A stretch of 64,000 nt of DNA from Streptomyces sp. SCL15-4 (GCF_033366695.1 NZ_JAOBTQ010000001.1:5952001-6016000), one strand, 5' to 3'. Positions 15,925 to 25,195 are shown, counted from the first letter of the stretch. A program made the numbers and translations. Notes: a model not told the origin generated them from the letters alone.

Positions 15925-16382
15925 GGAGGCGGCGCGGACCCGCGGCCGCGCACGGCGGGAAGGGGACGTGGCGGGTCGTGTCCGCCCGCAGCGGCCGGCG
16001 AAAAGTCCGGAAACGCACGAGAGACAGGGCGCCGGACCGAGGACAGACACTGCCCGTCGCGGCCCCGACGCCGAACGCACGGCAGGCGCGACCGCGACCA
16101 CGACGCACCCGCACGGGTCGCCGCAGGCACCGCGCCCCGCCACGACGCGCACGCACAGGCCGCCGCAGGCACCGCGCCCCGCCACGACGCGCCCGCACGG
16201 GCCGCCGCAGCGCGGCCACGCACCCGCACGGGCCACGTCCCCACACAGCCAGGCGCCGCACACGAGCCACGCACCCGCAGGCGGCGAATCACCGCCACCC
16301 CCACCCACGGCCGGAGGCCACCCCCGCCCCTCCGGTTAGGCTCTGGCCAGGACAACGCTCACCCCTCAAGGAGGCCACGGAC
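15925..16382. other. Gene-poor interval between DUF72 gene and glnE
   Basis: 458 bases with no convincing gene. Several overlapping open frames here on both strands are Arg/Pro/Ala-rich products of base composition. It contains a degenerate 42-bp tandem repeat (16099-16211) and, near 16336-16341, TAGGCT in a possible -10 position for glnE. Confidence 0.6.
16099..16211. repeat. 42-bp tandem repeat, about 2.7 copies
   Basis: Units begin CACGACGC at 16099, 16141 and 16183. The first two copies share a perfect 32-base block (16119-16150 and 16161-16192). The third copy is truncated. Unit length is a multiple of three but no credible protein is encoded. Confidence 0.75.
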
Positions 16383-19376
16383 ATGACGCCGGGGCGCAGC
16401 AGCAGCACCTTCACCCGTCTGCTCCGACACGGCTTCACCGACCCCTCCGCCGCCGAACGCCTCCTGGACGGCCCCGAACTGGCGACCGTCCGCAACGACC
16501 CGGTCCTCCTCGAAGCCCTCGGCGCCACCGCCGACCCCGACCTCGCCCTGCACGGCCTGGTCCGCCTGCTGGAGGCCCAGCCCACCCCCACCGCCCACCG
16601 CGAACTGCTGGACACCCTCGTCGCGGCCAAGCCCCTGCGCGACCGCCTCCTCGGCATCCTCGGCGCCTCCACCGCCCTCGCCGACCACCTGGCCCGCCAC
16701 CCCACCGACTGGCACGCCCTGGTCACCTACGAACCGCACGACCTCCACCCGGGCGTCACCGAGTTCGAACAGGGCCTGGCCGAGGCCACCGACCCGGTCA
16801 CGCTCCGCGTCGCCTACCGCCGGTGCCTGCTGTCCATCGCCGCCCGGGACGTCTGCGGCACCACGGACGTCGCCGAGACCGCCGCGGAACTCGCCGACCT
16901 GGCCACCGCCACCCTCCGCACGGCCCTGGCCCTCGCGGAGGAAGCCGCCCCCGAGGACGCCGCCGCCTGCCGCCTCGCGGTGATCGCGATGGGCAAGTGC
17001 GGCGGCCACGAACTGAACTACGTCTCCGACGTCGACGTGATCTTCGTGGCGGAACCCGCGGAGGACACCCCCGAACCCCAGGCCCTCAGGTCCGCGACGA
17101 AACTCGCCTCCCACCTGATGCGGATCTGCTCCGAGACGACGGTGGAGGGCTCCATCTGGCCGGTGGACGCCAACCTCCGCCCCGAGGGCCGCAACGGCCC
17201 CCTCGTGCGCACCCTCAGCAGCCACCTCGCCTACTACCAACGCTGGGCCAAGACCTGGGAGTTCCAGGCCCTGCTCAAGGCCCGCCCGGTGGCCGGCGAC
17301 CCGGCACTCGGCCAGGCGTACCTCGACGCGCTGCAACCCCTCGTCTGGCAGGCGGCCGAGCGGGAGAACTTCGTCCCCGACGTGCAGAAGATGCGCCGCC
17401 GCGTCGTGGAGAACATTCCCGCGGCCGAGATCGACCGGGAACTCAAACTCGGCCCCGGCGGCCTGCGCGACGTCGAGTTCGCCGTCCAGCTGCTCCAGCT
17501 GGTGCACGGCCGCACCGACCCCACCCTGCGCAGCGGCACCACCCTGGACGCCCTCCGGGCCCTCGCCGCCGGCGGCTACGTCGGCCGGGAGGACGCGGCC
17601 CGGCTGAACGAGGCGTACCGCTTCCTGCGCCTGCTGGAACACCGCATCCAGCTGTACCGCCTGCGCCGCACCCACCTCGTCCCCGAGGCGGAGGCCGACC
17701 TGCGCCGCCTCGGCCGCTCGCTGGGCCTGCGCACCGACCCGGTGACCGGGCTGATGCGCGAGTGGAAGCGGCACACCACGGTCGTACGGCGCCTGCACGA
17801 GAAGCTGTTCTACCGCCCGCTGCTCGACGCGGTCGCCCAGCTCGCCCCAGGAGAAGCCCGGCTGAGCGCGGAGGCGGCCCGGGAACGCCTCATCGCCCTC
17901 GGCTACGCCGACCCGGCCGCCGCCCTGCGCCACCTGGAGGCACTGGCCTCCGGCGTGTCCCGCAAGGCGGCCATCCAGCGCACCCTGCTGCCGGTGCTGC
18001 TCGGCTGGTTCGCCGACTCCGCCGACCCGGACGCCGGCCTGCTGAACTTCCGCAAGGTCTCCGACGCGCTCGGCAAGACTCCCTGGTACCTGCGGCTGCT
18101 GCGCGACGAGGGCGCGGCGGCGGAGAACCTGGCCCGCGTGCTGTCGGCGGGCCGCCTCGCGCCCGATCTGCTGATGCGCGCCCCGGAGGCGGTCGCCCTG
18201 CTCGGCGACGGCGACGGCGGCGGCCTCGCGCCCCGGCAGCAGGCCGCGCTGGAGCAGGAGGTCCTCGCGGCCGTGGGCCGCGCGGAGAACGCCGCGCAGG
18301 GCGTCACGGCGGCCCGCGGCGTCCGCCGCCGCGAGCTGTTCCGCACCGCGGCCGCCGACATCGTCGGCTCCTACGGCACCGAGACCCACCCCGCCGAGGC
18401 CGACCAGGGCGCCCTGGTGGACCGGGTCGGCGCGGCCGTCTCCGACCTCACCAAGGCCACTCTGGCGGGCACTCTGCGCGCGGTCGTCCGGGAGGGCTGG
18501 GGCGACACCCTGCCCACCCGGTTCGCCGTCATCGGCATGGGCCGCTTCGGCGGGCACGAGCTGGGCTACGGCTCCGACGCCGACGTACTGTTCGTGCACG
18601 AGCCGAGGGAGGGCGTGGCCGAGCAGGAGGCGTCGGCCGCCGCCAACCGGGTCGTCGCCGAGATGCGCCGGCTGCTCCAGCTGCCGAGCGCCGACCCGCC
18701 GCTGCTCATCGACGCCGACCTGCGCCCGGAAGGCAAGTCGGGCCCGCTGGTGCGCACCCTGAAGTCGTACGAGGCGTACTACCGCCGCTGGTCCCTGGTC
18801 TGGGAGTCCCAGGCGCTGCTGCGGGCCGAGCCGGTGGCCGGCGACGCCGACCTGGGCCGGCGCTTCATCGAGCTGATCGACCCGCTGCGCTATCCGGCCA
18901 AGGGCCTCGGCGAGGACGCCGTGCGCGAGATCCGCCGGCTGAAGGCCCGGATGGAGTCCGAGCGGCTGCCGCGCGGCGCCGACCCGAAGCTGCACACCAA
19001 GCTGGGCCCCGGCGGCCTGTCCGACGTGGAGTGGACGGTGCAGCTGCTCCAGCTCCGCCACGCCCACCGCGAGCCGGGCCTGCGCACCACCCGGACCCGC
19101 GAGGCGCTGGCCGCCGCGCGCGCGGCCGGGCTGCTGTCCGCCGAGGACACGGAGATCCTGGACGAGGCGTGGGTGCTGGCGAGCCGGGTGCGCAACGCGG
19201 TGATGCTGGTGCGCGGCCGGGCCGGGGACACCTTCCCCACCGAGCCGCGCGAGCTGGCCGCCGTGGGCCGCTACCTCGGCTACGGCGCCGGCCACGTCGG
19301 CGACATGCTGGACGCCTACCGCCGCACGGCCCGCCGGGCCCGCACGGTCGTGGACGACCTGTTCTACGCGGACTGA
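16383..19376 (+). CDS. glnE: Glutamine synthetase adenylyltransferase/deadenylylase
   Basis: 997 residues, full length for GlnE. Two nucleotidyltransferase domains are visible: GGHELNYVSDVDVIFV at about residues 205-220 (deadenylylase half) and GGHELGYGSDADVLFV at about 725-740 (adenylylase half), each with the S-D-x-D metal site and a following DANLRPEG/DADLRPEG motif. It attaches and removes AMP at the tyrosine of GlnA (Tyr397 of the enzyme encoded at 47002-48411) in response to nitrogen status, in actinobacteria with GlnK-type signalling. Ribosome site AAGGAGG lies 10 bases before the ATG. It stands alone between repeats and a convergent PAP2 gene. Confidence 0.96.
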   Translation: MTPGRSSSTFTRLLRHGFTDPSAAERLLDGPELATVRNDPVLLEALGATADPDLALHGLVRLLEAQPTPTAHRELLDTLVAAKPLRDRLLGILGASTALADHLARHPTDWHALVTYEPHDLHPGVTEFEQGLAEATDPVTLRVAYRRCLLSIAARDVCGTTDVAETAAELADLATATLRTALALAEEAAPEDAAACRLAVIAMGKCGGHELNYVSDVDVIFVAEPAEDTPEPQALRSATKLASHLMRICSETTVEGSIWPVDANLRPEGRNGPLVRTLSSHLAYYQRWAKTWEFQALLKARPVAGDPALGQAYLDALQPLVWQAAERENFVPDVQKMRRRVVENIPAAEIDRELKLGPGGLRDVEFAVQLLQLVHGRTDPTLRSGTTLDALRALAAGGYVGREDAARLNEAYRFLRLLEHRIQLYRLRRTHLVPEAEADLRRLGRSLGLRTDPVTGLMREWKRHTTVVRRLHEKLFYRPLLDAVAQLAPGEARLSAEAARERLIALGYADPAAALRHLEALASGVSRKAAIQRTLLPVLLGWFADSADPDAGLLNFRKVSDALGKTPWYLRLLRDEGAAAENLARVLSAGRLAPDLLMRAPEAVALLGDGDGGGLAPRQQAALEQEVLAAVGRAENAAQGVTAARGVRRRELFRTAAADIVGSYGTETHPAEADQGALVDRVGAAVSDLTKATLAGTLRAVVREGWGDTLPTRFAVIGMGRFGGHELGYGSDADVLFVHEPREGVAEQEASAAANRVVAEMRRLLQLPSADPPLLIDADLRPEGKSGPLVRTLKSYEAYYRRWSLVWESQALLRAEPVAGDADLGRRFIELIDPLRYPAKGLGEDAVREIRRLKARMESERLPRGADPKLHTKLGPGGLSDVEWTVQLLQLRHAHREPGLRTTRTREALAAARAAGLLSAEDTEILDEAWVLASRVRNAVMLVRGRAGDTFPTEPRELAAVGRYLGYGAGHVGDMLDAYRRTARRARTVVDDLFYAD

Positions 19377-19508
19377 CCCGGGACGGCATCGCACGGTCCG
19401 GCCGGTGGCCGTGGCGGGTGCCGGTGCGGGGCCGTGCCGTGCGGGCCGGTCGTGAGGTGCCGCGGTTCCCGGCAGGGGCCGGGGCCGGGCTGTACGGACG
19501 GTGTCCGG

Positions 19509-19551
19509 CCGCCGGGCCCGCACGGTCGTGGAGGATCTCCGCCACGCGGAC
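19509..19551. repeat. Degenerate duplicate of the glnE 3' end
   Basis: Bases 19509-19551 resemble 19331-19373 at the end of glnE; the first 23 bases (from CCGCCGGG through GTCGTGGA) are essentially identical and the rest diverges mainly by substitutions (GACGACCTG against GAGGATCTC). The copy is not followed by a stop in the same frame. It suggests an old local duplication of the glnE tail. Confidence 0.6.
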
Positions 19552-19564
19552 CGGCGTGCGCGCG

Positions 19565-20437
19565 CTACACGGACGGTGCCGAACCCAGCGCCCGTCCGCC
19601 GGCTCCCGCCGGCCGCGCGGCCAGCCGGGGCAGTGCGTACGGCAGGCTGCCGTACCAGAGCCGGGCCGTCGCGTAGCCGAAGCCGAGGCAGACCACTCCG
19701 CCCACCGCGTCCAGCCAGAAGTGGTTGGCCGTGGCGACGATCACCACCAGGGTGACCACCGGATACAGCAGCCCCAGCACCCGCGCCCACGGCACCGACG
19801 CCAGCGCGCACACGGTCAGCCCGCACCACAGCGACCAGCCGATGTGCATCGACGGCATCGCCGCGTACTGGTTCGACATGTGCTTGAGGTCGCCGGAGGC
19901 CATCGAGCCCCAGGTGTGGTGTGCCATCACGGTGTCCACGAAGTGCCCGCCGCGCATCAACCGAGGCGGCGCGAGCGGAAACAGATAGTAACCGAGCAGT
20001 GCCACACCCGTGGTCGTGAACAGCACCAGCCGGGTCGCCGCGTACCGGCCGGGATGCCACCGGTACAGCCACACCAGCACTCCGAGCGTGATGACGAAGT
20101 GCAGCGTGGCGTAGTAGTAGTTCATTCCGATGATGAGCCAAGTCACCGAGTCGGCCGCGTGGTTGATCGTCTGCTCCACGCCGACGCCGAGCGCGTGCTC
20201 GGCCCGCCAGATCCAGTCCGCGTTGCGCAGCGCCGCCGTCCGCTGTTCCGGGACGGCGTTGCGCACCAGCGAGTACGTCCAGTAACTCACCGCGACCAGA
20301 AGGATCTCGAACCACAGCCGGGGCCGGCGACGGCGACGTGGCCGGCCGGCCGGACCCTGCCCGTTCTCGCCCGTGACGGCCCGCGGAGCGGCCACCTTCT
20401 CGCGACCGTCCGGCTCTGTCACGGTCGAGTCACTCAT
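19565..20437 (-). CDS. PAP2-superfamily membrane phosphatase/transferase
   Basis: 290 residues: Arg-rich cytoplasmic N-terminus, then about six membrane helices from residue 45. It has the split PAP2/inositol-phosphotransferase signatures QYAAMPSMHIGWSLW (catalytic His in PSMH) and ATANHFWLDAVGG (H-x-x-x-D). LAPPRLM is typical of the AUR1/inositol phosphorylceramide synthase-like branch found in actinobacteria. It probably removes or transfers phosphate on a lipid. ATG at 20437 is preferred to a GTG two codons earlier. Divergence from other genes leaves it monocistronic. Confidence 0.87.
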   Translation of the reverse strand: MSDSTVTEPDGREKVAAPRAVTGENGQGPAGRPRRRRRPRLWFEILLVAVSYWTYSLVRNAVPEQRTAALRNADWIWRAEHALGVGVEQTINHAADSVTWLIIGMNYYYATLHFVITLGVLVWLYRWHPGRYAATRLVLFTTTGVALLGYYLFPLAPPRLMRGGHFVDTVMAHHTWGSMASGDLKHMSNQYAAMPSMHIGWSLWCGLTVCALASVPWARVLGLLYPVVTLVVIVATANHFWLDAVGGVVCLGFGYATARLWYGSLPYALPRLAARPAGAGGRALGSAPSV

Positions 20438-20525
20438 GGTCACAGAGTCTGCCAGAAAAGGATTCCCCGGCCGATCATCCCAAGGTTGGGTCCGCGGCGC
20501 ACCTTCTGGGGCGTCCGCGGCGCCG

Positions 20526-21644
20526 CTACGAGGCGCGCGGCGCCGAGGCGGTCGAGCCGCGCACCACCAGCTCCGGCATGAACACGAACTCGCTGTGCGG
20601 CGCCGGGGTCCCGCCGATCTCCTCCAGCAGCGTGCGCACCGCCGCCTGCCCCATCGCCGGGACCGGCTTGCGGACCGTCGTCAGCGGCGGGTCGGTGAAG
20701 GCGATCAGCGGGGAGTCGTCGAAGCCGACCACGGACACGTCCCGGGGCACTTCGAGGCCCCGCTGCCGCGCCGTGCGTATCGCGCCCAGCGCCATCATGT
20801 CGCTGGCGCAGACCACCGCCGTGCAGCCCCGCTCGATCAGCGCCGCAGCCGCGGCCTGGCCGCCCTCCAGTGTGTACAGCGAGTGCTGGACCAGCTCGCT
20901 CTCCACGGTCTGCGCGGCGAGCCCCAACTGGTCCTGCATCGACCGGACGAAGCCCTCGATCTTGCGCTGCACGGGCACGAACCGCTTGGGCCCGAGGGCG
21001 AGCCCGATCCGGGTGTGCCCGAGCGAGACGAGGTGCGTCACCGCGAGCGTCATCGCCGCCCGGTCGTCGGGGGAGATGAACGGCGCCTGCACCTGCGGCG
21101 AGAACCCGTCCACCAGCACGAACGGCACGCCCTGCGCCCGCAGCCGCTCGTAGCGCTGCATGTCGGCGGTGGTGTCGGCGTGCAGCCCGGAGACGTAGAT
21201 GATCCCGGCGACCCCGCGGTCCACCAGCATCTCGGTCAGCTCGTCCTCGGTCGACCCGCCGGGGGTCTGCGTGGCGAGCACCGGGGTGTAGCCCTGGCGG
21301 GTCAGCGCCTGGCCGATGACCTGGGCCAGGGCCGGGAATATCGGATTCTCCAGCTCCGGCGTGATCAGCCCGACCAGGCCCTCGCTGCGCTGGCGCAGCC
21401 GGACCGGGCGCTCGTAGCCCAGGACGTCCAGGGCGGCGAGCACGGATTGGCGGGTGGTGGCGGCGACGCCCGGTTTTCCGTTGAGGACCCGGCTGACGGT
21501 CGCTTCGCTCACCCCCGCCTGCGCAGCGATGTCGGCAAGCCGTGTGGTCACGCCACTGGACTGTACCGGTCGACCCCGCCCTTGCACACCGGCCGGACGC
21601 CGGGCGCGGACGGCCGGACGGCCCGCCGTGGGTTGCTGCCTCAT
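20526..21644 (-). CDS. malR: MalR, LacI-family repressor of the maltose regulon
   Basis: 372 residues. LacI-type DNA-binding domain TRLADIAAQAGVSEATVSRV with hinge region (about residues 33-90), then a periplasmic-binding-like ligand domain (VGLITPELENPIFP, DMMALGAIR, VVGFDDSPLIAF). It is divergent from malEFG-aglA, the usual arrangement, and CTTGCA-type operators lie between. Start ATG at 21644 has GAGGGAG 6 bases upstream; a shorter GTG start at 21551 (341 residues, directly before the HTH) is possible but has no ribosome site. It should release DNA in the presence of maltose or maltotriose. Confidence 0.9.
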   Translation of the reverse strand: MRQQPTAGRPAVRARRPAGVQGRGRPVQSSGVTTRLADIAAQAGVSEATVSRVLNGKPGVAATTRQSVLAALDVLGYERPVRLRQRSEGLVGLITPELENPIFPALAQVIGQALTRQGYTPVLATQTPGGSTEDELTEMLVDRGVAGIIYVSGLHADTTADMQRYERLRAQGVPFVLVDGFSPQVQAPFISPDDRAAMTLAVTHLVSLGHTRIGLALGPKRFVPVQRKIEGFVRSMQDQLGLAAQTVESELVQHSLYTLEGGQAAAAALIERGCTAVVCASDMMALGAIRTARQRGLEVPRDVSVVGFDDSPLIAFTDPPLTTVRKPVPAMGQAAVRTLLEEIGGTPAPHSEFVFMPELVVRGSTASAPRAS

Positions 21645-21666
21645 CGCGGCTCCCTCGAGTCATGGT

Positions 21667-21763
21667 GGCAAGAGCTTGCAGAGTCTTGCACAAGTGCCCG
21701 TCGGCCGACGAACGGTTACGACCGGGTAACCATCGTGTTCCCTTGCACTTTTTTTCTGCAAGG
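21667..21763. promoter_or_regulatory. MalR operator cluster between malR and malE
   Basis: Contains GCAAG-AG-CTTGC (21668-21679), directly repeated CTTGCA at 21675 and 21685 (10 bases, one helical turn, apart), and the inverted repeat CCTTGCA (21741-21747) / TGCAAGG (21757-21763) around a run of seven T. CTTGCAG-type repeats are the known operators in Streptomyces amylase and maltose genes. The cluster can serve both divergent promoters. Confidence 0.75.
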
Positions 21764-21893
21764 TCTTTCGCAGCGCTTACATCGCTGTTACGTTCCCTGT
21801 CGCCCGGCCGCGGCAACGGCGCAGTCGGCAAGTCGCAGGGAGCGGGCGGGACCGTCCCCTGTACCACTCGGGCTTAACCCTCAAGGAGAACTC

Positions 21894-23162
21894 ATGCGGC
21901 GTGGCATAGCGGCCTCCGCGCTGGTGGCGTCCCTCGCCCTGACGGCGACGGCGTGCGGCGGGAGCGACAGCGGGAAGTCGGACGGCCCGGTCACCATCAC
22001 CTGGTGGGACACCTCCAACGCCACCAATGAGGCGCCGACGTACCAGGCCCTGGTCAAGCAGTTCGAGGCCGCGCACAAGGACGTCAAGGTCAAGTACGTC
22101 AACGTGCCCTTCGACCAGGCCCAGAACAAGTTCGACACCGCGGCCGGCGCCACCGGCGCCCCGGACGTGCTGCGCTCCGAGGTCGGCTGGACCCCGGCCT
22201 TCGCCAAGAAGGGCTTCTTCCTGCCGCTGGACGGCACCGAGGCCCTCGCCGACCAGGCCAAGTTCCAGCCCAGCCTGATCAAGCAGGCCCAGTACGACGG
22301 CAAGACCTACGGCGTGCCGCTGGTCACCGACACCCTCGCGCTGGTCTACAACAAGGCCCTCTTCCGGAAGGCCGGCATCACCGAGGCGCCCAAGACCTGG
22401 GACGAGCTGAAGGCCGACGCCGCGAAGATCAAGGACAAGGCCGGCGTCGACGGCTACTGGGGCTCCACCCAGGCCTACTACGCCCAGCCGTTCCTCTACG
22501 GCGAGGGCACCGACACCGTCGACGTCGCCGCCAAGAAGATCACCGTGAACTCGGCCGCCGCCAAGAAGGGCTACGGCACCTGGCAGAGCCTGTTCTCCGG
22601 CAAGGGCCTGCACAAGGCCGACACCACCGCCGACGCCTACGCCCACATCCAGGACGCGTTCGTCAACGGCAAGGTCGCCGCGATCATCCAGGGCCCCTGG
22701 GAGATCACCAACTTCTACAAGGGCTCGGCGTTCAAGGACAAGAACAACCTCGGCATCGCCACCGTCCCGGCCGGCTCCGCCGGCAAGGCGGGTGCCCCGA
22801 CCGGCGGCCACAACCTGTCGGTCTACGCCGGCTCGGACAAGGCCCACCAGGAAGCGGCCCTGGAGTTCGTGAAGTTCATGACCTCCGCCGAGGCCCAGTC
22901 GACCGTGGCCCTGAAGAACTCCACCCTGCCCACCCGCTCCGACGCCTACACCGCGACGGTCAAGGCCGACCCGGGCATCGCCGGCTACCAGGGCGTCCTG
23001 GCCGCCGCCCAGCCCCGCCCGGCGCTGCCCGAGTACAGCTCCCTGTGGGTCCCGCTCGACACCGAGCTGGCCAAGGTCGGCGGCGGCAAGGAGTCGCTGG
23101 ACAAGGGCCTGGGCAACGCCGAGCTGGCCATCTCCAAGCTGGTGGACGGCTTCGCCAAGTGA
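21894..23162 (+). CDS. malE: Maltose/maltodextrin ABC transporter substrate-binding lipoprotein
   Basis: 422 residues. Signal peptide with lipoprotein site LTATAC (Cys around residue 20), then a type I extracellular solute-binding fold (ITWWDTSN, GVPLVTDTLALVYNK, AAIIQGPWEI, LWVPLDTELAKVGGG). It captures maltose or maltodextrins at the outer face of the membrane for MalFG. Start ATG follows CAAGGAG. First gene of malEFG-aglA. A very strong hairpin follows the stop before malF, likely giving more MalE than MalFG. Confidence 0.94.
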   Translation: MRRGIAASALVASLALTATACGGSDSGKSDGPVTITWWDTSNATNEAPTYQALVKQFEAAHKDVKVKYVNVPFDQAQNKFDTAAGATGAPDVLRSEVGWTPAFAKKGFFLPLDGTEALADQAKFQPSLIKQAQYDGKTYGVPLVTDTLALVYNKALFRKAGITEAPKTWDELKADAAKIKDKAGVDGYWGSTQAYYAQPFLYGEGTDTVDVAAKKITVNSAAAKKGYGTWQSLFSGKGLHKADTTADAYAHIQDAFVNGKVAAIIQGPWEITNFYKGSAFKDKNNLGIATVPAGSAGKAGAPTGGHNLSVYAGSDKAHQEAALEFVKFMTSAEAQSTVALKNSTLPTRSDAYTATVKADPGIAGYQGVLAAAQPRPALPEYSSLWVPLDTELAKVGGGKESLDKGLGNAELAISKLVDGFAK

Positions 23163-23168
23163 GCCCGC

Positions 23169-23218
23169 GTGGCCGCCGGGCCCTCCCGCCGTGAAGGAGG
23201 GAGAGGCCCGGCGGCCAC
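23169..23218 (+). terminator. Strong intercistronic hairpin between malE and malF
   Basis: GTGGCCGCCGGGCC pairs perfectly with GGCCCGGCGGCCAC (14 bp), with a further inner CTCCC/GGGAG pairing. No T-run follows. In this position it more likely acts as a partial terminator or mRNA stabiliser raising malE expression than as a full operon end. Confidence 0.75.
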
Positions 23219-23265
23219 CGCCCCGCGCCCAGCCCATCCCCTTGATCCTTTGAAGGTGTCGAACC

Positions 23266-24270
23266 ATGACAGTCGCCATCGACCGCGCCACCGGCAAGCG
23301 CCGCGGTGACCGCGCGCCTCGTCCCGGGCTGGGGCAGCGCGTCCGCAACGGCCTCCAGAAGTACTGGTACGCCTACGCGATGATCGCTCCGGTGGTCGTC
23401 GTCCTCGGCGTCCTCGTCGGCTACCCGCTGGCGCGCGGTTTCTATCTGACCCTGACCGACGCCAACAGCCTCAATTCGGCGCGGACGATCGGCGTCAACC
23501 ACATCGACGCCACCTATAAGTTCGTCGGCCTGGACAACTACCAGGACATCCTGTTCGGCCCGACGGCCTACGACCGGTTCTGGTCGCACTTCCTGTGGAC
23601 CGTCTTCTGGACGGCCGCCTGCGTCGCCCTGCACTACTGCCTCGGGCTCGGCCTCGCGCTCATGCTCCACCAGAAGCTGCGCGGCCGTACCGTCTACCGG
23701 CTGCTGCTCGTCCTGCCCTGGGCCGTGCCGACCTTCGTCACCGTCTTCTCCTGGCGGATCATGCTCGCCGACTCCGGCGCGCTCAACCAGCTCCTCGGCA
23801 GCCTCCACCTGCCCCAGCCGGAGTGGCTGGAGGACACCTTCTGGCAGCGGTTCGCCGCGATCATGGTGAACACCTGGTGCGGTGTGCCGTTCATGATGCT
23901 CTCGCTGCTCGGCGGGCTGCAGTCCATCGACTCCACGCTCTACGAGGCCGCCGAGATGGACGGCGCGAGCGCCTGGCAGCGCTTCCGCCACGTCACCCTG
24001 CCCGGGCTGCGCGCGGTCAGCTCCACCGTGGTCCTGCTCGGCGTCATCTGGACCTTCAACCAGTTCGTCATCATCTTCCTGCTGTTCGGCAAGAACTCCG
24101 CCCCGGACGCCCAGATCCTCGTCACCTGGGCCTACCAGCTGGGCTTCGGCCAGCAGCCGCGCGACTTCGCCCAGTCCGCCGCCTACGGCGTGCTGCTGCT
24201 GTCGATCCTCACCGTCTTCACCTCCTTCTACTTCCGCTGGCTGAAGCGCAATGACCAGCTCGCCGTCTGA
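23266..24270 (+). CDS. malF: Maltose ABC transporter permease MalF
   Basis: 334 residues with six to seven membrane helices and the permease EAA loop YEAAEMDGASAWQRFRHVTLPGL (about residues 225-247), which docks the ATPase. PVVVVLGVLVGYPLARGFYLTLTD is the typical first helix. Works with MalE and MalG in the cytoplasmic membrane. The ATPase is not encoded here; Streptomyces commonly use the shared MsiK ATPase. Ends 19 bases before malG. Confidence 0.94.
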   Translation: MTVAIDRATGKRRGDRAPRPGLGQRVRNGLQKYWYAYAMIAPVVVVLGVLVGYPLARGFYLTLTDANSLNSARTIGVNHIDATYKFVGLDNYQDILFGPTAYDRFWSHFLWTVFWTAACVALHYCLGLGLALMLHQKLRGRTVYRLLLVLPWAVPTFVTVFSWRIMLADSGALNQLLGSLHLPQPEWLEDTFWQRFAAIMVNTWCGVPFMMLSLLGGLQSIDSTLYEAAEMDGASAWQRFRHVTLPGLRAVSSTVVLLGVIWTFNQFVIIFLLFGKNSAPDAQILVTWAYQLGFGQQPRDFAQSAAYGVLLLSILTVFTSFYFRWLKRNDQLAV

Positions 24271-24289
24271 CGCCGCAGGAGCCGCCGCC

Positions 24290-25195
24290 ATGAGCACCAC
24301 GACCCCGGACACCACCGAGACCGCGCCGGTCCCCGCCGCCGCGCCCGTCCGCCGCACCCGCCGGCGCGGCGAGCGCGGACCGCTCGGCACCGCCCTGCTG
24401 CACGGCGGCCTCGTCCTGGCCAGCCTGATCGCCCTCGCCCCGGTGGCCTGGCTGTGCTATCTGTCCCTCGGCCCGGACAAGGACGACTACCTCCACCCGG
24501 GCGGGATCGCGGGCAAGCTGACCTTCTCCAACTACGACTTCGTGCTCCGGCACACCGGCTTCTTCGACTGGTTCCGGTCGACGATGATCGTGGCCCTCGG
24601 CACCACCGTCATCGGTGTCCTCGTCGCCGCCACCACCGGCTACGCGGTCTCCCGGATGCGGTTTCCCGGCTACAAGCAGCTGATGTGGGTCCTGCTGCTC
24701 ACCCAGGCCTTCCCGATCGCCATCCTGATCGTGCCGATGTACGAGATCTTCAGCGAACTCGGCCTCATCGACACCTACTGGGCGCTGATCGCCGTCAACT
24801 GCTCCACCGCCGTGCCGTACAGCGCCTGGCTGCTCAAGGGGTACTTCGACACCATCCCCTTCGAGATCGACGAGGCCGGACGCGTGGACGGGCTCACCCC
24901 CTTCGGCACCTTCTTCCGGCTGATCCTGCCGCTGGCCCGCCCGGGCCTGGCCGTCGCCGCGTTCTACACCTTCATCACCGCCGTCGGCGAGGTCGCCTTC
25001 GCGACGACCTTCCTGCTGGACGACTCCAAGTACACCTTCGCCGTCGGCCTGCAGACCTTCGTCAGCGAGCACGACGCGCAGTGGAACTACATGGCCGCCA
25101 CCGCGGTGCTGATCGCGATACCGGTGACGGTGTTCTTCTACCTGGTGCAGAGGAACCTGGTCACCGGCCTCACCGCCGGCGGCACCAAGGGCTGA
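24290..25195 (+). CDS. malG: Maltose ABC transporter permease MalG
   Basis: 301 residues; six membrane helices and the EAA loop FEIDEAGRVDGLTPFGTFFR. Start ATG at 24290 chosen because GCAGGAG lies 8 bases upstream; an ATG at 24251 in the same frame would overlap malF and lacks a ribosome site. Partner of MalF. The gene is followed 48 bases later by aglA. Confidence 0.94.
   Translation: MSTTTPDTTETAPVPAAAPVRRTRRRGERGPLGTALLHGGLVLASLIALAPVAWLCYLSLGPDKDDYLHPGGIAGKLTFSNYDFVLRHTGFFDWFRSTMIVALGTTVIGVLVAATTGYAVSRMRFPGYKQLMWVLLLTQAFPIAILIVPMYEIFSELGLIDTYWALIAVNCSTAVPYSAWLLKGYFDTIPFEIDEAGRVDGLTPFGTFFRLILPLARPGLAVAAFYTFITAVGEVAFATTFLLDDSKYTFAVGLQTFVSEHDAQWNYMAATAVLIAIPVTVFFYLVQRNLVTGLTAGGTKG

Noticed and set aside
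15726..16355. Several 120-210-codon frames on both strands before glnE
   Set aside because: All are Arg/Ala/Pro-rich, overlap each other and the 42-bp repeat, and have no recognisable domain or ribosome site.
21551..21644. Shorter GTG start for malR at 21551
   Set aside because: It would begin right at the HTH and is possible, but lacks a ribosome site, whereas the ATG at 21644 has GAGGGAG.
24251..24289. Upstream ATG start of malG overlapping malF
   Set aside because: No ribosome site there, while GCAGGAG is correctly placed for the ATG at 24290.
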